Source: Aldehydirespirator sp965220485
GTDB lineage: Bacteria > Actinomycetota > Acidimicrobiia > Acidimicrobiales > Aldehydirespiratoraceae
Direction: 5' to 3'
DNA length: 64,000 nucleotides
Assembly (NCBI GenBank): GCA_965220485.1
Contig: OZ244832.1
Coordinates: forward strand, 1,178,001 to 1,242,000
Positions 59,322 to 64,000 of this stretch are shown piece after piece. The notes below the pieces were generated by a model. It had not been told where the DNA came from. It searched no databases and saw nothing but the letters and a program-made list of their open reading frames with translations. The position numbers and the translations under genes were made by a program. Every line of letters starts with the position of its first letter. Position 1 is the stretch's first letter.

Positions 59322-59777
59322 GTGGAGGTTGGAGACAGGGCCCCCGACTTCGAGGCGCTCGATCAGCACGGCAACACCGTGGCCTTGCGCGATCTGCTCG
59401 AAGTGGGGCCCGTCGTCATGTACTTCTATCCCAAGGCGATGACGGCCGGTTGAACGCGGCAGAGCTGCTATTTCCGCGACCTGTCTACGGAGTTCGCCGA
59501 ACTCGGAGCCAGCATCGTGGGGATCAGCGCCGATCAGGTGGGTCGGCAACTGGAGTTCGCTGACGCCAACGCCCTGGGCTTCCCGCTGCTGTCAGACCCG
59601 GGCCGCGGCATCGCTCAAAGCTTCGGCGTGGTCAGGCGGCGTCCCCTGCCGAACAAGCGGCGAACGTTCGTGATCGACCGAGACGGCTCGGTGCTGCGAA
59701 CCGTGCGCGCCAAACTGAATATGCGCATCCACGCCGACCGGGCACTGGAGACGCTGCGGGAGGCGATCAACTCCTGA
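59322..59777 (+). CDS. Peroxiredoxin (BCP/PrxQ type) with in-frame TGA, probable selenoprotein
   Basis: A 151-residue peroxiredoxin that reduces hydroperoxides. From GTG 59322, with GGAGGAGGG upstream, the frame reads VEVGDRAPDFEALDQ, VVMYFYPKAMTAG, then TGA at 59451-59453, then TRQSCYFRDL and on to the stop at 59775-59777. The TGA is codon 44, the position of the peroxidatic cysteine (Cys45 in E. coli BCP); the resolving cysteine is C49. The family pattern is otherwise intact on both sides (GISADQVGRQLEFADANALG and FPLLSDPGRGIAQSFGV). Reading TGA as selenocysteine is the simplest account. A nonsense mutation at exactly this codon is the alternative. A possible hairpin follows the TGA. Confidence 0.75.
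59454..59479 (+). promoter_or_regulatory. Candidate bacterial SECIS-like hairpin
   Basis: Directly after the TGA, CGCGG at 59455-59459 can pair with CCGCG at 59474-59478. The inner AGA/UUU pairs leave a 7-base loop that starts with G. The loop is about 10 nt from the TGA, nearer than in the well-known E. coli elements, so the assignment is weak. A stronger hairpin (GAGTT-CGCCG-AACTC) lies at 59490-59504, but far from the TGA. Confidence 0.35.
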
Positions 59778-59797
59778 CCGCTCCGCCGGGCGGCGAC

Positions 59798-60364
59798 CTA
59801 CAGTTCGCCGAGCCAGGCCGGGGCCCGGTCGAGCAGGAACTCGCAGACGTTGCGGGCCTTGTCGAGCATCTCGCACAGCACTTCGAGGTCCTGGCCCAGG
59901 TAGATCCGGCTCAGGGCCAGTTCGACACGCCCCTCGATGTTCACGGTCCGCTCCGCAGCGTCGCCGGCCGCCACCCTGTCCACCGATGACACCAGCAGCG
60001 GAAGCTCGGTTCCGCCGACGGCAGCGAGATCGGTGGCCAGCACGAGCAGGTCCGGCCCCAGGTGAAGCGGCGGGAGCACGAAGCTGAGCGTCATGGGCAC
60101 GGTGATGGCGTCGTCGGGGTCCTCGTCCTCAGGACGGCTGTTCACATCGTCCTCGAACGTCAGCAGGGTGCGCGACTCGGCCTCGACGCACAACACCATG
60201 TCCAGCGGTCCGCCGCATGCGTGGTCGGGGTGCAGGTCGACCTCCCAGGTCTGGCGGTTGGAGTAGGTCTCCACGAAGTGCCGGTCGCCGTGGACGTGGA
60301 AGCCGTGCTCGGACACGTGGTCCTTGAGGTTGGCGACGAACCCGTGCAGATCGATCAGCGACAC
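59798..60364 (-). CDS. Hypothetical protein
   Basis: A 188-residue protein with no recognised domain. Features seen are an N-terminal SLIDLHGFVANLKDHVSEHG, an acidic middle (NSRPEDEDPDD), two hydrophobic strands (LSFVLPPLHLGPDLLVLATDL) and a C-terminal segment with paired acidic residues. GTG 60364 is selected for AAGGGGGA six bases upstream; the frame is open to 60424. It converges on the peroxiredoxin gene and is divergent from the inositol-phosphatase-like gene. Confidence 0.55.
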   Translation of the reverse strand: MSLIDLHGFVANLKDHVSEHGFHVHGDRHFVETYSNRQTWEVDLHPDHACGGPLDMVLCVEAESRTLLTFEDDVNSRPEDEDPDDAITVPMTLSFVLPPLHLGPDLLVLATDLAAVGGTELPLLVSSVDRVAAGDAAERTVNIEGRVELALSRIYLGQDLEVLCEMLDKARNVCEFLLDRAPAWLGEL

Positions 60365-60541
60365 TCGGATCCCCCTTGTTTCGGACGTTGACTCCAGCAA
60401 CAGCGTGCCACGACCAACCGGCATGACGAAACTGTTGCTGCTCCGGTCGTGTATACCCGCTCGGAAGGGCCGTGCGGCACCGCATTGTGCCCGACGGATG
60501 CGGGAGTGTGACTCGGCCGGCCGGCCTGTTCACTGTCGGGG

Positions 60542-61306
60542 ATGCCCCGCGACCTTCTCGACGTGCTGAACGCCGCGGCCGACGCCGCGGTCGCGGCTCT
60601 GGCCGAGTGCACCGACTGGGGTCCTACGGGGCGCAAACCGGGCCAGTTCGGCTTCGACATGGCCGCCGACGCGGCCGCCACCGACGCGCTGCGAGACGGG
60701 GGCCTGCGAGTGCTCAGCGAGGAGACCGGCCTCGAGACCGGAGACGGCCCCGTGGCCGTGCTGGACCCGGTGGACGGCTCCACCAACGCTTCGAGGGGTA
60801 TTCGCTACTTCGCCACCAGCGTCTGCGTGGTGGACGGCTCGGTTCCGGTGGCCGCGGTGGTCCACGACCACGGCAGCGGCGAGCGCTTCGAGGCGGTGAG
60901 CGGCGGCGGCGCCCGCCGCGACGGAACTCTGCTGGCCCGCAGGGAGGAGACACCTCTGCACTCTGCGGTGGTCGCCGTCAATGGGCAGGCACCCGGGTGG
61001 GGCGGCTGGGCCCAGGTCCGAACGCTGGGCGCGGCGGCCCTCGAACTGTGCGCGGTGGCGGCCGGACGCCTGGACGGCTACATCGACTTCTCGGCGGCCG
61101 GTTTGGGCTCGTGGGACTATCTGGGCGGCCTGCTGGTGTGCTGGGAGGCTGGCGTCGGAGTTGTTGACGGTGTCGGGCGCCAACTGGTGACAATCGACCA
61201 CTCCGCAAGGCGAACTCCTGTCGCCGCGCCGCCGCGGCTGCTGGAGGAACTGATGGACGCCTACGGCCGGCTGTCCGAGACCGGCCCCGCGCCCGAACGG
61301 TGGTGA
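60542..61306 (+). CDS. Inositol monophosphatase family protein
   Basis: A 254-residue metal-dependent phosphatase. Metal and substrate motifs are E60-E61 in LSEETGL, DPVDGSTN at 75-82 and a C-terminal SWDYLGGLLVCWEAGV segment (the usual W-D). Members dephosphorylate inositol phosphate, histidinol phosphate or PAP. ATG 60542 is used. The substrate is not predicted. Confidence 0.88.
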   Translation: MPRDLLDVLNAAADAAVAALAECTDWGPTGRKPGQFGFDMAADAAATDALRDGGLRVLSEETGLETGDGPVAVLDPVDGSTNASRGIRYFATSVCVVDGSVPVAAVVHDHGSGERFEAVSGGGARRDGTLLARREETPLHSAVVAVNGQAPGWGGWAQVRTLGAAALELCAVAAGRLDGYIDFSAAGLGSWDYLGGLLVCWEAGVGVVDGVGRQLVTIDHSARRTPVAAPPRLLEELMDAYGRLSETGPAPERW

Positions 61307-61442
61307 ATCCAAGAGGAGTCCACCCCGCGGAGCAGGATCAAGGGTAGGCCATGCACGCGACCGTACTCCATCGCAACAGCGACATCCGCGAGTCTGCATC
61401 CACATCGTCAAGAAGACGGACGACGTTAGGCTCACAGCCCGC

Positions 61443-61517
61443 GGGCGCGTAGCTCAGGCGGTTCAGAGCGCTTCCCTTACAAGGAAGAAGCCGGGGGTTC
61501 AAGTCCCTCCGCGCCCA
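61443..61517 (+). tRNA. tRNA-Val (TAC)
   Basis: The acceptor GGGCGCG pairs with CGCGCCC, the anticodon stem is CTTCC/GGAAG with loop CTTACAA (TAC), and the T arm is GGGGG-TTCAAGT-CCCTC with a G-U pair. The discriminator is A; no CCA is encoded. The 275 bp after it (to 61792) hold no gene I can support. Confidence 0.94.
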
Positions 61518-61792
61518 CAGCACATAGAAATAGCAGTTGACCTCATCATATAGGGCCCAGCACGCAGATTGCGTTACCACTTGCAATACCGAACAAGTAG
61601 CCCGCAGGTGGCGGAAGTCCAACCCGGGCTGCTGGTCTCGGGCGCTGCGGGAGTTCGGGTAGGGCGCCAAGCTCGCCACGGACTACACGACGGCCGCGAC
61701 CGGCTCCATGCTGCCGGGCTGGTGCAGGTCGTCAAGGGCAGCGGACGCAGCCCCGACAGGCACTACCCTACCCAGCCGAAAGGAGCGCCCCG

Positions 61793-62101
61793 ATGAGCGA
61801 ATGGGTCAACGAACAACCCAGGTTTGAAGGGGAGGCGGTTCGCTGTCCGCACTGCGAGGGGGACTACTTACACCTCATCGAGGTCCTCGACCGCCTGCCC
61901 TGGCATCTCGCTGACTGGTGGGGACAGCGGCTGGACTACCTTGAACGACCTCACGCCGTCCTGCGCTTCAGCTGCGAGAACTGCCCTCGCGTCACCGTGA
62001 TCGTCTACGCCAACTACAAGGGAACGACGTACCGGCGCTGGCTGGTCGATCCCCGGCCGGCCGACAGCGACGACGAGCTCAACCCGGCGCCGAGTGTGTA
62101 G
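61793..62101 (+). CDS. Small zinc-ribbon protein
   Basis: A 102-residue protein with two Cys pairs: C-P-H-C near residue 18 and C-E-N-C near residue 61. The latter is followed by PRVTVIVYANYKGTTYRRWL, a pattern of a single zinc ribbon split by 40 residues. Function is unknown. ATG 61793 has AAGGAG eight bases upstream. The next ORF on the minus strand is also zinc-ribbon-like. Confidence 0.6.
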   Translation: MSEWVNEQPRFEGEAVRCPHCEGDYLHLIEVLDRLPWHLADWWGQRLDYLERPHAVLRFSCENCPRVTVIVYANYKGTTYRRWLVDPRPADSDDELNPAPSV

Positions 62102-62331
62102 CGAGGGAACGACGTTGGCTCGTCGTGGCTCTCGCATAGCAGGGCCTTGATCAGCCCCACGCATCTGACGCAGCTGTGGGACCGCTCCAGCACCGAGCGG
62201 TCGGCCACGCCAAGCTCGAAGGCATGCTCGCCGCAGTGAGGGCAAGAGCAGTGGTGGCTGTCGGCGTCTCGACGAACGAGGTCGAACGGCGTCAGCGACC
62301 CCGGGTCGCCAACCTTCGGTAAGGAGCGTTC
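62014..62331 (-). other. Minus-strand zinc-ribbon-like frame without a good start
   Basis: The frame is open from 62331 to its stop at 62014. It includes CSCPHCGEHAFELGVADRSV and SCVRCVGLIKAL, a four-cysteine zinc-ribbon pattern. Only a GTG at 62208 (after the first Cys pair) is available as a start, and the frame overlaps the plus-strand gene at its 3' end. It may be the remnant of a gene whose 5' end is lost. Confidence 0.35.
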
Positions 62332-62368
62332 TCAGCGAGCGGGGGGCCGAGCCCGGTAGCGTTGACGT

Positions 62369-63109
62369 GTGCGGCTTGACTCCACGCCGACTGCGGGTGC
62401 CGGTGCGATGCTGGCCGGGGTCTTGTTGCGCACGGCCCGTGAGGCGCTGGGTTGTGGGGCGGGAGAGTTGGCCGAGGCGGCCGTGTGCGCGGAAGATCTG
62501 GTGAGGCGTATCGAGTCAGGCGAACTGGACCCGACGCTGGACACGGTTGAGCGGATATTGAACGCCTCGGGGCTGGAGGTCCGCGCTGGCCCAGCACCTC
62601 CCGACGGACGCTACAGCGGCGCTGCGCCGGACGCCGGTGAGGTTGCCCGCGTGCGGGCCGCCATCGAAGAACAGCGAGCGCTTCGCGAGGACCTGGGTGC
62701 GCCGCCTGCGGGGCCGCCGGTTGGGGCGCAGCCGGACTGGGGGGGCCAGGATCCGGCTCCGGCGCGACACATTGGGGCAGCCGAGGGCCGCCATGACGCC
62801 GGAGGCTGGGCGGCTGTGCTGGTGCGCTCGGCCATAGCTGAGGCACCTGGCGGCGCGGAGGCGTTCGCTGTGGCTGCGGGCGTTGACGCCGAGGCGCTGG
62901 GTCGCATCTGCACGGGCGCTCACCGCCCGACAGTGGCCGAGTTGACGGGACTGCTGCAGCGGGCCGGCACCGGGTTGAGGGTGCGCCTGGAGGTCTATGA
63001 CGACCACGACGACGGCCTGCACCTCAGCGCTGTGGCCGACCCTGAGCGCCATCGCCGGATCAAGGCACGAGCAGAAGAGATCTTTGCCAGCGCCCAGCCA
63101 GCGTGGTAG
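62369..63109 (+). CDS. Protein with two HTH-like domains, partner of a nucleotidyltransferase
   Basis: A 246-residue protein. An XRE-like helix-turn-helix lies at residues 19-75 (LLRTAREALGCGAGELAEAA and RRIESGELDPTLDTVERIL), and a second related region is near residues 150-210 (EAFAVAAGVDAEALGRICTG and HRPTVAELTGLLQ). It precedes a nucleotidyltransferase with a 7-bp overlap. This is the layout of an antitoxin-toxin pair such as the AbiE type. GTG 62369 or ATG 62408 could be the start. Confidence 0.65.
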   Translation: MRLDSTPTAGAGAMLAGVLLRTAREALGCGAGELAEAAVCAEDLVRRIESGELDPTLDTVERILNASGLEVRAGPAPPDGRYSGAAPDAGEVARVRAAIEEQRALREDLGAPPAGPPVGAQPDWGGQDPAPARHIGAAEGRHDAGGWAAVLVRSAIAEAPGGAEAFAVAAGVDAEALGRICTGAHRPTVAELTGLLQRAGTGLRVRLEVYDDHDDGLHLSAVADPERHRRIKARAEEIFASAQPAW

Positions 63110-63666
63110 CAGCGCCGCCCTCGGGCGCGGAGCAAGACCCCCTCGACCGGATCGTCGTGGCGTTGGTGCGTCACGACGTGGACTTCATCGCCATCGGAGG
63201 CTGGGCGGTGCGGGCGCAACGATATGACCTCGGACGGGTCACCTACGACGTGGACGTGACCCCCGAACGCAGCCGCGAGAACCTCCAGCGGCTGTCAGAG
63301 GCGCTCGACGAACTGGGCGCGGAGGTTCGCTTTGGAGATGAGACCCTGGCGTTCTCTCACGACGCAGAGTCATTGGCCCGCGCCGCGGTGTGGAACCTGT
63401 CGTGCCACCACGGCGACTTCGACGTCTGCTTTGAGCCCTCCGGTATTGAGGGCGGCTACGACGAGTTGGCCCACGCGGCGCACACCGTGGCCATCGAAGT
63501 AGACGAAGAGACTGTGCCGGTGCGTTGCGCGGACCTGGCCGACATCGTGCGCTCCAAAGAGACCGCCGATCGGTTCAAGGACCGTGAGGACCTAGCGGTG
63601 CTCGTACAGCAACTGGAAGGGAACGAAGCCCACCGCCGCGGCTACGACGGCGGTCTGGGTCGGTGA
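63103..63666 (+). CDS. Nucleotidyltransferase (AbiEii/MNT-like)
   Basis: A 187-residue nucleotidyltransferase-fold protein. The motif I-GGWAV (residues 31-36) and the metal aspartates D49 and D51 in RVTYDVDVTPER are typical. Members transfer nucleotides to tRNA or proteins in toxin-antitoxin and abortive-infection systems. GTG 63103 overlaps the end of the HTH gene by 7 bp. It ends at 63666, after which no gene is seen until the nuclease fragment. Confidence 0.75.
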   Translation: MVAAPPSGAEQDPLDRIVVALVRHDVDFIAIGGWAVRAQRYDLGRVTYDVDVTPERSRENLQRLSEALDELGAEVRFGDETLAFSHDAESLARAAVWNLSCHHGDFDVCFEPSGIEGGYDELAHAAHTVAIEVDEETVPVRCADLADIVRSKETADRFKDREDLAVLVQQLEGNEAHRRGYDGGLGR

Positions 63667-63849
63667 GCAGCGGGAGGACCCCAGGATTGCGAGGGCCCCG
63701 AAACGTCATCGGCCACACCATTCAACCAGACTCCCGATGGCGCGTCCCGCAGCTGCAGAACCGATCTTGGCTGCATCCAGCGGCTACCAACAGGTGACGA
63801 GCCGGTCCACAAGAGCCACGAGCCCGCATGACCCCGCCCCAGCAAGTGA

Positions 63850-64000
63850 ATTCCCGAGTTGGGGGAGACGGCTCAGAACCAACTCGACTACGTGTTCGCA
63901 TCGCGTGGCTTCCACGAGGGTGTGAAGGTCAGGGCCTTGAACAGCGTCGACGAGTGGGGGGCCAGCGACCACTGTCGCTTGCTGATCGAGGTTGGCGACG
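63850..64000 (+). pseudogene. C-terminal fragment of an endonuclease/exonuclease/phosphatase family protein
   Basis: The frame after the stop at 63847-63849 reads QNQLDYVFASRGFHEGVKVR and then DEWGASDHCRLLIEV, the C-terminal hallmark (LDYVF then SDHCRLL) of this nuclease fold. There is no start codon with a ribosome site, and the upstream domains are absent, so it is a fragment. It runs past the window edge. Confidence 0.55.

Noticed and set aside
61569..61796. Plus-strand ORF after tRNA-Val
   Set aside because: No start with a ribosome site and no protein character; probably chance in GC-rich DNA.

Overview
The window looks like a chromosomal piece of a high-GC actinobacterium, most plausibly a free-living aerobic member of the Acidimicrobiia or a relative. 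That placement is inferred. It rests on the GC-rich codon use with many GTG starts, F420/luciferase-type oxidoreductases, a mycothiol-type TIGR03084 protein, a RamB-type regulator divergent from isocitrate lyase, and the gene order phoH-ybeY-corC-era-uppS-recO-glyS-dnaG.

Layout. 1-10.0 kb: the end of a luciferase-like gene, then a minus-strand catabolic cluster (acyl-CoA carboxylase beta and alpha subunits, AtuA-like protein, TIGR03084 protein, enoyl-CoA hydratase, phosphotransferase-like protein, zinc alcohol dehydrogenase) that resembles acyclic-terpene or branched acyl-CoA degradation. 10-15.2 kb: a probable Fe(II)/2-oxoglutarate enzyme, a DsbA-like protein, an F420-type oxidoreductase, two decayed gene fragments and a HAPMO-like Baeyer-Villiger monooxygenase. 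15.5-22.5 kb: PEP carboxylase, geranylgeranyl-reductase-like flavoprotein, a His-rich metal ABC ATPase, a TauD-type dioxygenase and uracil-DNA glycosylase. 22.6-36 kb: an exported SLH metallopeptidase with lower GC, DNA repair methyltransferase, uridine kinase, aminotransferase, amidohydrolase, acyl-CoA dehydrogenase, MOSC protein, hydratase, SDR and a large exported protein. 36-38.6 kb: Fur/Zur regulator, Fur-type box, zinc-binding lipoprotein and permease. 38.6-44.1 kb: NYN protein, three tRNAs, cyclopropane synthase, isocitrate lyase and RamB. 44.3-53.2 kb: the conserved housekeeping block phoH to dnaG, then tRNA-Asn and tRNA-Met. 53.5-57 kb: accessory zone with a 5'-broken surface protein, a MITE-like element, a small-ORF operon and an IS1595-type transposase. 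57-61.5 kb: two acyl-CoA dehydrogenases, a peroxiredoxin, an inositol-phosphatase-like gene and tRNA-Val. 61.5-64 kb: zinc-ribbon proteins, an HTH-nucleotidyltransferase pair and a nuclease fragment.

The two most notable signals are these. (1) A peroxiredoxin gene at 59322-59777 is read through a single in-frame TGA that falls exactly on the peroxidatic-cysteine position, so it is very probably a selenoprotein. (2) A dispersed repeat of about 40-110 bp occurs at least ten times, in both orientations, between genes. In places it supplies coding sequence: the start codon and both ends of era, and the C-terminal tail of the TIGR03084 protein. The zinc uptake system is also split, with its likely ATPase about 16 kb from its binding protein and permease.
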